A stretch of DNA of 64,000 bases from Novosphingobium sp. PC22D (GCF_002556635.1 NZ_MWMO01000009.1:62001-126000); one strand, 5' to 3'. Numbered from the stretch's first letter, positions 7,133 through 16,380 are shown. Program-made: numbers and translations. The notes: generated by a model from the sequence alone, not told the origin.

Positions 7133-9376
7133 ATGAGGAAGATTTGTAACAATGGCAGTCGCAGTCGGCTTCTGCTGGGCGCGTCCATCAGTTCGATGAT
7201 GCTTTTTGCCGCGAAAGCGCACGCGGGCGAGGAAAGCACCGGCACGCCGGGGCAGGGCTCGGAAGCGATTGTCGTGACCGGCATTCAGTTCCAATACGAT
7301 ATCGCCTCTTCGGCGACCAAGATTCCGCTCGATATCAAGGATACGCCGCAAACCGTGCTGGCCGTGACCCGGGACATGATCGATTTCGCGGGCATGGAAA
7401 CTTTCGAGGACATCTACAAGATCGACGCATCAGGGGCGAGTTCGCACGCGCTCGACAGCTTCCCGCGCAATTACTACCGCGGGTTCCGCCAGCAGGGCGT
7501 CAACGCCATCAAGGTCGACGGCTTCCGCATGCCGGCGGACATCAACCTCGATCTGGCGCCGTACGAGCGTTTCGAAGTGGTCAAGGGGGCGACCTCGACG
7601 CTGTACGGGCAGAACTCCATTGCCGGTACGCTCAACGCCATCTCCAAGATGCCGAAGAAAAATTTCGGCGGCGAACTGAAGCTGGAAGCGGGCGCTTTCG
7701 ATCACTATCGCGGCGAAGTGGACTTTTACGGTCCGCTCAACGACGATGGATCGCTCCGCTTCCGTTTCGTCGGCGCGCTGATGGACGAAGGCTCGTTCCT
7801 CGACGTCGCCGAGAAGAAAGTCTCGCTGTTCACGCCGACCATTCAGGCCGACATCGGCCCCGACACCACGATTACCGCGCGGCTGAACTGGCAGCGGCAC
7901 GACTATCGCTATCATTTCGGGATGGGCCTGCAATTGCTGGGCGACAGCCTCGGCGCGATCGAACCCGGGGACCTCGTGATCCCGGACGTGCCGCGTTCGA
8001 CCTTCTTCGGCCAGGAATGGAATGACGCGGAAAAGGAGGCGCTGTTCCTTCAGGTTCTCGCCGAGCACGATTTCGGCCCCGATTTCCATTTGCGGATGAA
8101 CGGCCAGTACAATCACGTGACCGAGGTTTCCGTCGCGGATGAAGAGCCCTTGTCGTTGAAGGACGGAACGACGTTCTACAGTTCGATCTACGCGAACGAC
8201 AAGGAAGACGAGGTCTTCGCGGGCGAGATCCAGCTCTATGGCGATATCGAGGCGTTCGGGCAGGCGCAGACACTTTATGTGAGCGCGGATTATTCCGATC
8301 ACGATTTCAGCCGGATCAAGGGGCAGGACACCGAAGCCGCGGGCTTCAATGTCTTTTCGCCCGATTACTCGCTGATCGCGCCGCGCTATGCCGTCAGCGA
8401 CTTCACCAACTTTCGCGGCTACCGCCTGCGCGAAAAAGAGTTCGGCATCACCGCGCAGCTGCTGCTTCGCCCGGTCGAGAAGCTGACCTTCCTGCTGGGC
8501 GCGCGCTACAGCGACACCAAGATTACCTACAAGTCCAATCGCGGATCGCTGGGGTCGGGTGGTCTGGAAACCTTCGAGGACTATCTCGCGCTGCCCTTCA
8601 CCGTTCAGCACCCCGGCGACGATGCGCTGACCTTCCAACTGGGCGCGACGTATGCCGTGACGCCGGAGATCAACGTCTATGCCAGCTACGGCGAGACGTT
8701 CGAGCCGACGCTGGGCGCCAATATGGCCGATCCGGACAATCCGGCGGGCAAGCCGATCGATCCCGAAGAGGGCACCGCATACGAAATCGGGGTGAAAGCC
8801 GAACTGCTGGACAAGCGCCTGCTTGCGACGCTGGCCTTGTTCGACATGAAGCGAACCAACATCGCCCAGGACGACCGGACGACGAACTTCTACGTTCCGC
8901 TCGGCACGCAGCACGCGCAGGGCATCGAACTGGGGCTGCAAGGCGAAGTCGCCGAAGGGTGGGATCTGCTGCTTTCGACCGCCTATCTCGACGCCGAGTT
9001 CGAGGACGGAAGCTTCGAGGGATACCGGCCCAACAACGCGCCGAAGTTCGGTCTGTCGATCTTCTCGACCTACCAGTTGCTCTCAGGCCCGCTTCAGGGC
9101 CTGGGTGTCGGCGGCGGGGTTGTCCACAAGTCGGGACGCAAGACGTTCGGCAGCGATCTGACCTACACGAACGGCGATTATCCGGAGTACGATTTCGGCG
9201 CGTTCACGGAGGTCGATACCCGAATCTTTTACGATACCGACGATTGGCGCTTCCAGCTCTCCGCGACGAACCTGTTCAACGAGAAGTACTACACGCCGGT
9301 ATTCAACAGCTTCACCTTCGGGATACAAGTCAATCCGGCAAGAACGATCCGTGCCAGCGTGAGAAAACGCTTCTAG
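7133..9376 (+). CDS. TonB-dependent siderophore-type outer-membrane receptor
   Basis: 747-residue TonB-dependent receptor: signal peptide (residues 1-31), TonB-box-like region EAIVVTG, plug domain with KIDASGA, YYRGFRQQG and the VVKGATSTLYGQ segment, then a 22-strand-type barrel ending in ...SVRKRF with terminal Phe. The plug style matches ferric-siderophore receptors (FhuE/pseudobactin type). A clear Shine-Dalgarno aggggc lies just before ATG 7133. It follows the S41 peptidase by 54 bp and likely shares its transcript. It would bring the ligand into the periplasm, where the peptidase, POT and epimerase could process it. The ligand might be an iron-peptide or a non-iron peptide. Confidence 0.9.
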   Translation: MRKICNNGSRSRLLLGASISSMMLFAAKAHAGEESTGTPGQGSEAIVVTGIQFQYDIASSATKIPLDIKDTPQTVLAVTRDMIDFAGMETFEDIYKIDASGASSHALDSFPRNYYRGFRQQGVNAIKVDGFRMPADINLDLAPYERFEVVKGATSTLYGQNSIAGTLNAISKMPKKNFGGELKLEAGAFDHYRGEVDFYGPLNDDGSLRFRFVGALMDEGSFLDVAEKKVSLFTPTIQADIGPDTTITARLNWQRHDYRYHFGMGLQLLGDSLGAIEPGDLVIPDVPRSTFFGQEWNDAEKEALFLQVLAEHDFGPDFHLRMNGQYNHVTEVSVADEEPLSLKDGTTFYSSIYANDKEDEVFAGEIQLYGDIEAFGQAQTLYVSADYSDHDFSRIKGQDTEAAGFNVFSPDYSLIAPRYAVSDFTNFRGYRLREKEFGITAQLLLRPVEKLTFLLGARYSDTKITYKSNRGSLGSGGLETFEDYLALPFTVQHPGDDALTFQLGATYAVTPEINVYASYGETFEPTLGANMADPDNPAGKPIDPEEGTAYEIGVKAELLDKRLLATLALFDMKRTNIAQDDRTTNFYVPLGTQHAQGIELGLQGEVAEGWDLLLSTAYLDAEFEDGSFEGYRPNNAPKFGLSIFSTYQLLSGPLQGLGVGGGVVHKSGRKTFGSDLTYTNGDYPEYDFGAFTEVDTRIFYDTDDWRFQLSATNLFNEKYYTPVFNSFTFGIQVNPARTIRASVRKRF

Positions 9377-9890
9377 GCCCGGTCTTTCCGGACGGTGCCG
9401 CCGGGACAGCGACGGCGGCACCGCTTCCCGTTTCGTGACGGCGCTGCCGCTGCGGAGCGCCCGCTGTTTCCCTCTATTCAGCCGCGATCAGCCCCGCCTG
9501 TTCGAGCATGCGGCACAGCGGCTGTAGCTGAGGTGCCACTGCTCATTGGGACGGGTATGAGGCCGACTTACGGCTCGTGGAGTACATTCCCGAAAGCCGA
9601 AGCCCGGTGGGAAGTCATGCGTCGCCGCCAATGGACGGCACTCCGGCGCTTGATGGTCCGGAGGGGGAGCGGGGGGCCGGAGATAGAGGCCGTTCGCATC
9701 GGCCAGTTTGATCGGCTTTCGGCAGGCCTTGTCGGTCGGCAAGTGGCTTACCCGGGCACGCCCCCAATCGAACCCCCAGCAACGCAGCGCCTCGATAACT
9801 CGCTTCGTCCTCCCATGAGACAAACTCTCCAGCTTTTCCGGAGGTTACGGAAGCAAGACGTATTTGGATGGTCTCGGACGAGACAAAGTC
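9377..9890. other. gene-poor stretch with integrase remnant
   Basis: Between the TonB receptor and tRNA-Gln no intact gene is visible. The minus strand holds a decayed integrase N-terminus (separate entry). Close to 9480-9540 the minus strand also reads LCRMLEQAGLIAAE followed by a stop, which looks like a C-terminal fragment of an unidentified gene in another frame. Confidence 0.6.
9488..9823 (-). pseudogene. remnant of a tyrosine-recombinase integrase N-terminal (DUF4102-type arm) domain
   Basis: The minus strand encodes LPTDKACRKPIKLADANGLY, which matches the opening of prophage/island integrases (the LTDxACRxAKP...KPYKLADGGGLYL arm-type binding domain). After LYL the frame breaks down into low-complexity proline-rich sequence; a neighbouring frame restores a Trp-Arg stretch, and no catalytic R-H-R-Y core follows. 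The relic is on the same strand as, and immediately 3' of, the tRNA-Gln gene, the classical position of an integrase at an island attachment site. Boundaries are approximate. Confidence 0.6.
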
Positions 9891-9965
9891 TGGCTGGGGC
9901 GGCAGGATTCGAACCTGCGAATGCCGGTACCAAAAACCGGTGCCTTACCACTTGGCGACGCCCCA
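9891..9965 (-). tRNA. tRNA-Gln (anticodon UUG)
   Basis: Minus-strand cloverleaf: acceptor stem TGGGGCG/CGCCCCA, anticodon stem CCGGT/ACCGG enclosing loop TTTTGGT with TTG at positions 34-36, T-arm GCAGG-TTCGAAT-CCTGC, discriminator G and genome-encoded CCA (9891-9893). It decodes CAA/CAG glutamine codons. An integrase relic directly downstream suggests the 3' end was used as an attachment site. Confidence 0.97.
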
Positions 9966-10299
9966 GCAGAAGGGGGCGCTTAGCGGCTTCGGCGCGGCCT
10001 GAAAAGAGGGGAGAGGCCGCACGGCCGGCAACGCCTTCATTCTTCCGCAAGGGCGTAAATTCGCCGGGCCGGGCCATCACCGTGGCGATATCGCATTCAC
10101 CGGTGTTGCTATGTTACCACACGGTAAGCTGAAATCTCCCGGAATTCCGCAGGTTTCGCGTCTCTGCGGCGGCGCGTGCCCGCGCTTATGCGCCAAGTAT
10201 TTGCTTCTGCGACTTGTCGCCCGGTTCATACCAAGCCTATGACGGGAACAGCGTTCCCAGTAGAGGTTCGTTCGATTGGGAAAAAGGGAGAGGAAATCC
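9966..10299. other. non-coding region upstream of second TonB receptor
   Basis: No gene is seen here. It contains a hairpin gcggcct...aggccgc near 9990-10020, a small inverted repeat ttacc-acac-ggtaa at 10114-10127 and a perfect palindrome gggaac-agc-gttccc at 10244-10258. The last two lie 170 and 40 bp before the receptor start and could be operators or 5'-UTR hairpins. Confidence 0.4.
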
Positions 10300-12852
10300 A
10301 TGCGATTCGCGAGTATTCGCGTCGCGCTTTGCGCGACGACGGCGTTCGGCACTGCGGTCGGCGTTGCCATGCCGGCCCATGCCCAGTCGGCGCGGGAAGC
10401 GACGGACATCGTCGTCACGGCCCGGCGCACCGAGGAGCGTCTGCAGGACGTGCCGATTTCGATCACGGTCTACGACGACGAGCAGATATCCAACCGGAAT
10501 ATCGTGTCGGGCGCCGATCTGGCGACCTACACGCCGTCGCTTTCGGCGAACTCGCGGTTCGGCTCGGAGACCGCGACCTTCGCCATCCGCGGTTTCGTCC
10601 AGGAAAACTTCACGTCGCCTTCGGTCGCCACCTATTTCGCCGACGTGATCGGCCCGCGCGCGCAGGGCGGCACCTCCGGCGGTAACGGTGCCGGCGTCGG
10701 CCAGTTCTTCGACCTTCAAAACGTGCAGGTGCTGAAGGGCCCGCAAGGTACGCTGTTCGGTCGCAACACGACCGGCGGCGCGATCTTGATCGTGCCGCAG
10801 AAGCCGACCGACTTCCTCGAAGGTTACGTCGAGGCGTCTTACGGCAACCTCGACATGTATCGCTTCCAGGGCGTGCTCAACATCCCGCTGGCGGAAACCT
10901 TCAAGGTCCGCATGGGCGTCGATCGCCAGAAGCGCGACGGCTTCATCCACAACAAGTCGGGCATCGGTGCAGACGATTTCGGCGATGTGGACTACTGGGC
11001 GTTCCGCCTCAGCATGGTGGCCGAACTCACTCCGGATCTCGAGAACTACACGATCGCGCGCTACAGCCGCTCGCGCACCAATGGCACCTACGGCAGGATC
11101 ATCGCCGCCAATGCCGACGGTTGCCGCAACGGCGCGGACCCGACGCGATTCCCCGCGCCCAATCCGAACACCACCGCGGCCTTCCTCGCGCCGCTGGCTT
11201 GCAGCCAGTTCCTGGCGCGGGCCGAGGCCAATGATTATGGTTACTGGGACGTCGAGAGCGGCGCGCGCGATCCATTCCTCAACATCGACCAGTGGGGCGT
11301 GATCAACACGACGTCCTGGGACGTGAGCGACAGCATCACGCTGAAGAACATCGCGAGCTATCAGGAATTCACGCAGGCGCAGTCGTTCAACATCGGTTCG
11401 GACAACTATGCCTTTCCGGCGACCACCCAGTTCGGCCAGCCGAGCCCCTTCGCCGGCCTGCCGTTCACCTGGGTTGGCCTGAATCCCGACCCCAACGTCG
11501 ACAACATCGGCCAGTGGACCTTCACCGAAGAGTTCCAGATCCAGGGCCGGGCCCTCGAGAACCGCCTCGATTACGTGCTTGGCGCCTACTATGAAAAGAG
11601 CTCTGGGCTCGACCCGTTCCAGGGATCGCTTTCCCCGATCTCCTACGTGGCGCAGATCCCGATCGCACCCGGCGTAACGGTTCCCGTGCTCTCGTCGGTT
11701 TCCTGCACCGATGTTTCGACGTACCAGTGCACGCCGATCAACACCCTGGGCGCGCCGGGCATTCCCGGCCTCATCCAGAACTCGCTGACGCGTTACGACT
11801 ACGAGAACATCGGCTTCTTCGCCCAAGGCACCTATGACCTTACCGATCAGCTCTCGTTGACCGGCGGCATCCGCTATACGATCGACAAGGTGGTCGGCGA
11901 GGGCGGCACGCGGCAGATCTTCTTCTTCGCGCCGAACACGCCGACGTTCCAGTGCGCCGCCTATCCCGGCCGTCCGGCCGCGAGCGGCGAGGACTGCGTC
12001 ACGCGGATCAAGCAGAAGTCCGAAAAGCCGACCTGGCTGCTCGGCATCGACTTCAAGCCGACGCTCGATACGCTGATCTACGCAAAGTACGCGCGCGGCT
12101 ATCGCCAGGGCAACGTCAACGCGTCGAACACCGTTCCCGTCGCATGGGGACCGGAAAAGGTCGACACTTACGAAATCGGTGCCAAGGTGACCTTCCGCGG
12201 AATGTTCAACGGCTACTTCAACGTGGCGGGCTTCTACAACGACTTCTCGGATCAGCAGCTTTCAGCGAACCTGATCCCCGATCCCACGATCCCGAACAAC
12301 ACCGCTTCGCCGGCGCAGGCCATCGTCAACGCGGGCAAGTCGCGGATCATGGGCTTCGAGGTCGATACCTCGGCCAACTGGCAGGGCCTGGGCCTCGCGG
12401 TGGGCTACACCTACCTCGACACCAAGCTGAAGTCGTACGCGCCGCCGGCGTTCCAGTTCTACCTGCCGCCGACGACCGGTTCGGAGGTGGGAGGTGCGCT
12501 GCCGCTCTCGCCCAAGCACAAGCTTTCGGTCACGCCCTCGTACACTCTGCCGCTCGACGAGAGCATGGGTAGCCTCAGCGTCTCGGCGACCTGGACCTAC
12601 ACCAGCAAGCAGACGGCGCAGGCGGATTCGCCCTTCGGTATCCTGCCTTCGTCGGAAGTGCTCAACGCCAACCTCAACTGGAACTCGGTCGCGGGTTCGC
12701 CCATCGACTTCTCGGTCTTCGCGACCAATCTCACCAACGAGAAGTATCCGGTGTTCATCGGCGGATCGTGGAACTCGACCGGATCGGAGAGCCTGATCCT
12801 CGGCCAGTCGCGGATGTACGGCGCGCGTCTGCGCTGGAACTTCGGCGGGTAG
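10300..12852 (+). CDS. TonB-dependent receptor (CirA/OMR-type, nutrient uptake)
   Basis: 850-residue outer-membrane receptor with signal peptide (to about residue 28, AHAQS), TonB box DIVVTARR, and a plug with ERLQDVPISITVYDD and the NVQVLKGPQGTLFGRNTTGG segment, the type greatly expanded in sphingomonads for uptake of diverse organic nutrients. The beta-barrel ends with GARLRWNFGG; the last residue is Gly rather than Phe, a small departure from the usual C-terminal signal. Start set at 10300, preceded by gggagagga; a GTG-type extension at 10276 lacks signal-peptide character. It is monocistronic, with no partner enzyme adjacent, so the ligand cannot be guessed. Confidence 0.9.
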   Translation: MRFASIRVALCATTAFGTAVGVAMPAHAQSAREATDIVVTARRTEERLQDVPISITVYDDEQISNRNIVSGADLATYTPSLSANSRFGSETATFAIRGFVQENFTSPSVATYFADVIGPRAQGGTSGGNGAGVGQFFDLQNVQVLKGPQGTLFGRNTTGGAILIVPQKPTDFLEGYVEASYGNLDMYRFQGVLNIPLAETFKVRMGVDRQKRDGFIHNKSGIGADDFGDVDYWAFRLSMVAELTPDLENYTIARYSRSRTNGTYGRIIAANADGCRNGADPTRFPAPNPNTTAAFLAPLACSQFLARAEANDYGYWDVESGARDPFLNIDQWGVINTTSWDVSDSITLKNIASYQEFTQAQSFNIGSDNYAFPATTQFGQPSPFAGLPFTWVGLNPDPNVDNIGQWTFTEEFQIQGRALENRLDYVLGAYYEKSSGLDPFQGSLSPISYVAQIPIAPGVTVPVLSSVSCTDVSTYQCTPINTLGAPGIPGLIQNSLTRYDYENIGFFAQGTYDLTDQLSLTGGIRYTIDKVVGEGGTRQIFFFAPNTPTFQCAAYPGRPAASGEDCVTRIKQKSEKPTWLLGIDFKPTLDTLIYAKYARGYRQGNVNASNTVPVAWGPEKVDTYEIGAKVTFRGMFNGYFNVAGFYNDFSDQQLSANLIPDPTIPNNTASPAQAIVNAGKSRIMGFEVDTSANWQGLGLAVGYTYLDTKLKSYAPPAFQFYLPPTTGSEVGGALPLSPKHKLSVTPSYTLPLDESMGSLSVSATWTYTSKQTAQADSPFGILPSSEVLNANLNWNSVAGSPIDFSVFATNLTNEKYPVFIGGSWNSTGSESLILGQSRMYGARLRWNFGG

Positions 12853-12898
12853 GCCCGGCGCGTCCCTCGGACCGGGGACGCACGATACCCGCGCAAGG

Positions 12899-12924
12899 CG
12901 GCCGGGCGTGAAAGCGCCCGGCCG
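12899..12924. terminator. bidirectional hairpin between convergent genes
   Basis: Perfect 10-bp stem cggccgggcg/cgcccggccg with a 6-base loop (tgaaag), lying between the convergent TonB receptor and GST genes. There is no T-run on either side, so termination here would be weak or Rho-assisted. Confidence 0.5.
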
Positions 12925-12944
12925 TACCGCGTCTGCTTGTCGTC

Positions 12945-13784
12945 CTACATCACCGCGTCGATGTCGGCGGCGCTGTGACGCTCGGCCACGCAGCCCTCGT
13001 CGCTGCGGTTGACCTTGCGGCCGCGCTGGAGGGCAGGACGCGCGTCGAGTTCGGCCACCCAGCGCGCCACATGCGTGTAGCTCGCAAGGTCCAGGAACGT
13101 CGCTGCGTCGGCATAGGCCTCTCCGCGCATCATTGGCCCGAACCAGCCATAGACCGCGATATCGGCAATCGTCAGCATGTCGCCGGCGAAGTAGCGCGCT
13201 TCGGCGAGGCGACGGTCGGCGACATCGAAGATGCGCTTGGTCTCCATCGCGTAGCGGTTGATCGGATATTCGAAGCGTTGCGGCGCGTAGTGGTAGAAAT
13301 GCCCGAAGCCGCCGCCGATGACCGGCGCGGTCGACATCTGCCACATGAGCCAGGAATAGCATTCCGCGCGCGCGGCGGGATCGGTCGGGATGAAGGCGCC
13401 GAACTTCTCGGCGAGGTGCAGCAGGATCGCGCCCGATTCGAAGACCCGAAACGGCTCGGGCCCCGAACAGTCGAGCAGGGCGGGGATCTTCGAGTTGGGA
13501 TTGATCGCGACGAACCCGCTGGAAAACTGGTCGGCATCGGTGATCGAGATCATCCAGGCATCGTATTCGGCGTCGTAGCCGGCCGCGAGCAGCTCCTCGA
13601 AAAGCATCGTCACCTTCTGGCCGTTGGGCGTGCCGAGCGAATGGAGCTGGAAGGGGTGCTTGCCGCGCGGCAGTTCGCGCTCGTGCATGGGGCCGGCGAT
13701 CGGGCGATTGGTCTTGGCGAACTGGCCGCCGTTTTCCTTGTCCCAAGTCCAGACTTTCGGGGGCGTGTAGTCGGCTTCGGCCAT
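12945..13784 (-). CDS. yghU: glutathione S-transferase, YghU-like
   Basis: 279-residue cytosolic GST-superfamily protein. The N-terminal extension TPPKVWTWDKENGGQFAKTN is characteristic of YghU/YfcG-type nu-class GSTs, which act as disulfide-bond reductases or organic-peroxide reductases with two glutathiones. The thioredoxin fold carries INPNSKIPALLD and VFESGAILLHLAEKFG, and the all-helical domain FAGDMLTIADIAVYGW. Start set at ATG 13784 (MAEADY), eight bases after a GGAG; the ATG six bases earlier is too close to that site. The neighbouring gene is divergent. No regulatory motif was recognised. Confidence 0.88.
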   Translation of the reverse strand: MAEADYTPPKVWTWDKENGGQFAKTNRPIAGPMHERELPRGKHPFQLHSLGTPNGQKVTMLFEELLAAGYDAEYDAWMISITDADQFSSGFVAINPNSKIPALLDCSGPEPFRVFESGAILLHLAEKFGAFIPTDPAARAECYSWLMWQMSTAPVIGGGFGHFYHYAPQRFEYPINRYAMETKRIFDVADRRLAEARYFAGDMLTIADIAVYGWFGPMMRGEAYADAATFLDLASYTHVARWVAELDARPALQRGRKVNRSDEGCVAERHSAADIDAVM

Positions 13785-13984
13785 CAGCATTTCTCCGGGA
13801 TAGGTTGAGGCTCCCCAGTTAGGCGTTTCGCGCAGGGCGGCAAGGGCACCATGCCGCGCCACGCGTCGTTGCGAGCAAGCGCGGCGGACGCGTGAGCAGG
13901 TGCGCCGCCATTGACAGCACGGAGCGGCGGGCGTGCAATCGCGGCGCAGAGCAAGGCAATCGGGAGAAGACGTTGGCCGCGACC

Positions 13985-14575
13985 ATGGAGAATCCGCCCC
14001 CTGCAAAAGAGCCGCTGAGCAACCGCCAGGTGGATACGATCCGCGGGCAGTATCACGCGTTCGCGCTGATCCCGGTGATCGCGGCGCATACCCGCTGGTT
14101 CGATGCCGGACTGGTATGCCTCGCGGTCGAGGCGAGGGCGCTGGGAGACAGCGCCGAGCGAATGGTGCGCGGTCCGTCGATCCACGTCTTTGACGCGGGG
14201 CGCCGCCAGGAATTCCTGCGCTTCGACGTCTTCGGCAGGGTGCTGCATTACCACTACATTCACCCCGAGACCGACCACAACACCTTGTGGGGCTACGATC
14301 CCGACACCAACGGGCCGATGATTCCCTGGGTCGTGGCGGCGTTGCGCGACCGGTTGCCGGCCATGCTGCGCCGCGCCGGCGCCGAAGCGCTCGCGGCCGA
14401 AGTCGAGGAGCAGGGCTGGGACACATCGGTCCTCCCCGACGTCGAGCGCGCCGCCAATGCCGCGCTTGCGCCGCGCGACGACGATCTCGCCCGCGCGAAG
14501 GAGGGGATGGACTGGATGATGCGGTGGAAGGCGGTCCACCCGCAATTCAATACGGTCGGCGAGGGCGCCTACTGA
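13985..14575 (+). CDS. hypothetical protein, family not recognised
   Basis: About 196 residues, no signal peptide or membrane segment. The middle is rich in His and aromatic residues (VLHYHYIHPETDHNTLWGYD), followed by an amphipathic helix region LRDRLPAMLRRAGAEALAAE. The pattern suggests a soluble alpha/beta protein that might bind metal, but no family could be named. ATG 13985 was chosen; an earlier frame opening at 13892 runs through the divergent spacer. The stop overlaps the 3' end of the convergent FkbH-like gene by a few bases. Confidence 0.7.
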   Translation: MENPPPAKEPLSNRQVDTIRGQYHAFALIPVIAAHTRWFDAGLVCLAVEARALGDSAERMVRGPSIHVFDAGRRQEFLRFDVFGRVLHYHYIHPETDHNTLWGYDPDTNGPMIPWVVAALRDRLPAMLRRAGAEALAAEVEEQGWDTSVLPDVERAANAALAPRDDDLARAKEGMDWMMRWKAVHPQFNTVGEGAY

Positions 14576-16380
14576 GGCGGTTGGCGATCGAAACGGATGC
14601 GGCTCGTAACGAAGAGAGAGGCATCGGGAAACGGTGCCGCCGAGGGCCGCGAGGTATTGCGGATGGTGTCGCCGCGCCCGTCCGGCGCGAGGATCGCCTT
14701 CACCGCCTGCGCCAGCTCGAAATACCCCTGCCGGTGCATGTGGAAGCCGTCATCCCAGACCCATTTCTCGTCGGTGACGGTGTTCACGTCGAGCAGGACG
14801 AACTTGTCGCTGGCCCGGCAGATGCGCGCGACCATTTCGTTGTAGAGCGTGCGCAGCCGCAAGGCGTTCTGCTTGTCCTCGTGCTTTCGCGTGTTCTCGG
14901 TCAGGACGATGATCCGGCATTGGGGGCGCGAGCGCTCGGCAAGCCGCCAGAGCGAGCGCCGCACGAGATCGCACCGCTCCTCGTGGCTGAACCGTACGAA
15001 CTGCAGGTTGCGCACGAACCACAAGGCCTCGTTCGAGCCGAGCAGGGATTTCACCGCTTCCTCGTCGAGCCGCACGGTCAGGGCGTCCCGATCGCGAAAA
15101 TAGTTGATATCCATCATCCGGTAGAACGAGACGATGAAGGCATCCGCGCTCTCCAGCGCGGCATTGCGGAGCTCGATATCCTCGGCATCGAAGGCCGGCA
15201 GGCGTGGCCGGATCGCGCTGGCCTGGATGCGCTTTGGATCATCCTCGAGGATGAAGAACGGATCGTCGAGCCGCTTCATCAGCCCGTTCGCGTCGCGGTT
15301 GGTGAACTCGATCGAATCCATCGAGCAATAGGTCGATAGCTGCAGCATGTCGCAGCCGCCGATCAGGGCGAGCTTCTTGTCGCGCAGCGCCGAGACGGTG
15401 CCTTGCGGTCCGCCCTCGGTGATCCAGTCGACCGCAGCGAAGCTCGTGATCGGGTTGGCGACCGGCTCGGTCACATCGATCGCGGGGCGGTTGAGCAGGT
15501 CGTAGACGTATTGCTCGATCCCCATGTTCATGATCCGGCACGAGAACACGAAGTGCCTGAGTTCGTATCCGCGCAAGGTCGCTAGCGTGAGGAAGAATCC
15601 GACGATGCCGTAGTCGGCATAGCGGTCGGAGACGCGCACGATGCCAGCCTTGAAGCCGTACTTGCGCAGCGTCTCGATGAACTGCGCGCGCGCTTCGGGC
15701 GTTTCGATCCGGCGTTTGGTGTAGTTGAGCTGGTTGGCGCGGTTGATCAGCTCGATCACGCGATCGAGATGCGGTTCGACGTCGTAGTCGATCTCGACGC
15801 GGATCGCGCTCTGGCGCAGGAATGCGACGGCATCCCCGCCGCTTTCCGTCTGCACGTCGTGACGCGCCGCGAGTTCGCGGTACTGCTGCAGCCGCGAAAG
15901 ATCGGGATCGGGCTGGCCACGCAGGGCTTCGCCGTCCATGGCCTCGGCGAGACGGTCAGGATGATCGAGGCAGACCAGGCCCGGGCAGGCGAAGCCGGCT
16001 TCGGCGAGCACCGAGGGGTTGTCGTCGATGAACACCACGTTGGCGGGGCGCAGGCGCAGTGCTTCGATCAGCGCGGCGATGCTCGTCCCCTTGGGCTGGA
16101 AAGCGATCGCGGGCGCCACGAAGTGGTCGGCGATGCCCAGTCGTTCGAGCTCGGCGGAGACCGCCGCGCGATCGTTCTTCGAGGCGATCGAGGAGACGAT
16201 TCCGCGCGCGGCCAGCGTCTTTACCAGCGCGATGTTGCGCGGCAGCGGCGTGATCGCGCCTTCACCGAGCGTGCCTTGCCAGAACGTCTCGTCAAGATCC
16301 CAGACGACCAGCTTCACCGGCTCGCGGATCGACGCGGACGGATCGAGGGGGCCGGACTGGGCGAGGGGGCCATGCTCCAT
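14569..16380 (-). CDS. FkbH-like HAD-IIIC phosphatase with C-terminal SGNH-like domain
   Basis: About 603 residues. The N-terminal 150 residues are a HAD-IIIC domain with motif I VVWDLDETFWQG (D28, D30), motif II IASKND and motif IV FIDDNPS. Then follows a GNAT-like middle region typical of FkbH proteins (VRVSDRYADYGIVGFF). The C-terminal 270 residues begin ALIGGCDML and end WDDGFHMHRQGYFELA, resembling the block I and Asp-His block V of SGNH hydrolases. FkbH proteins load glycolytic three-carbon units on carrier proteins in polyketide pathways or act on glycan precursors; no PKS, NRPS or carrier protein is near. Start 16380 was preferred over 16416, which adds a 12-residue tail. Confidence 0.8.
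   Translation of the reverse strand: MEHGPLAQSGPLDPSASIREPVKLVVWDLDETFWQGTLGEGAITPLPRNIALVKTLAARGIVSSIASKNDRAAVSAELERLGIADHFVAPAIAFQPKGTSIAALIEALRLRPANVVFIDDNPSVLAEAGFACPGLVCLDHPDRLAEAMDGEALRGQPDPDLSRLQQYRELAARHDVQTESGGDAVAFLRQSAIRVEIDYDVEPHLDRVIELINRANQLNYTKRRIETPEARAQFIETLRKYGFKAGIVRVSDRYADYGIVGFFLTLATLRGYELRHFVFSCRIMNMGIEQYVYDLLNRPAIDVTEPVANPITSFAAVDWITEGGPQGTVSALRDKKLALIGGCDMLQLSTYCSMDSIEFTNRDANGLMKRLDDPFFILEDDPKRIQASAIRPRLPAFDAEDIELRNAALESADAFIVSFYRMMDINYFRDRDALTVRLDEEAVKSLLGSNEALWFVRNLQFVRFSHEERCDLVRRSLWRLAERSRPQCRIIVLTENTRKHEDKQNALRLRTLYNEMVARICRASDKFVLLDVNTVTDEKWVWDDGFHMHRQGYFELAQAVKAILAPDGRGDTIRNTSRPSAAPFPDASLFVTSRIRFDRQPPQ

Noticed and set aside
5687..9376. Lasso-peptide isopeptidase-type locus
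   Set aside because: Sphingomonad lasso isopeptidases are S9-type and lie near a precursor and maturation genes; none is present here.
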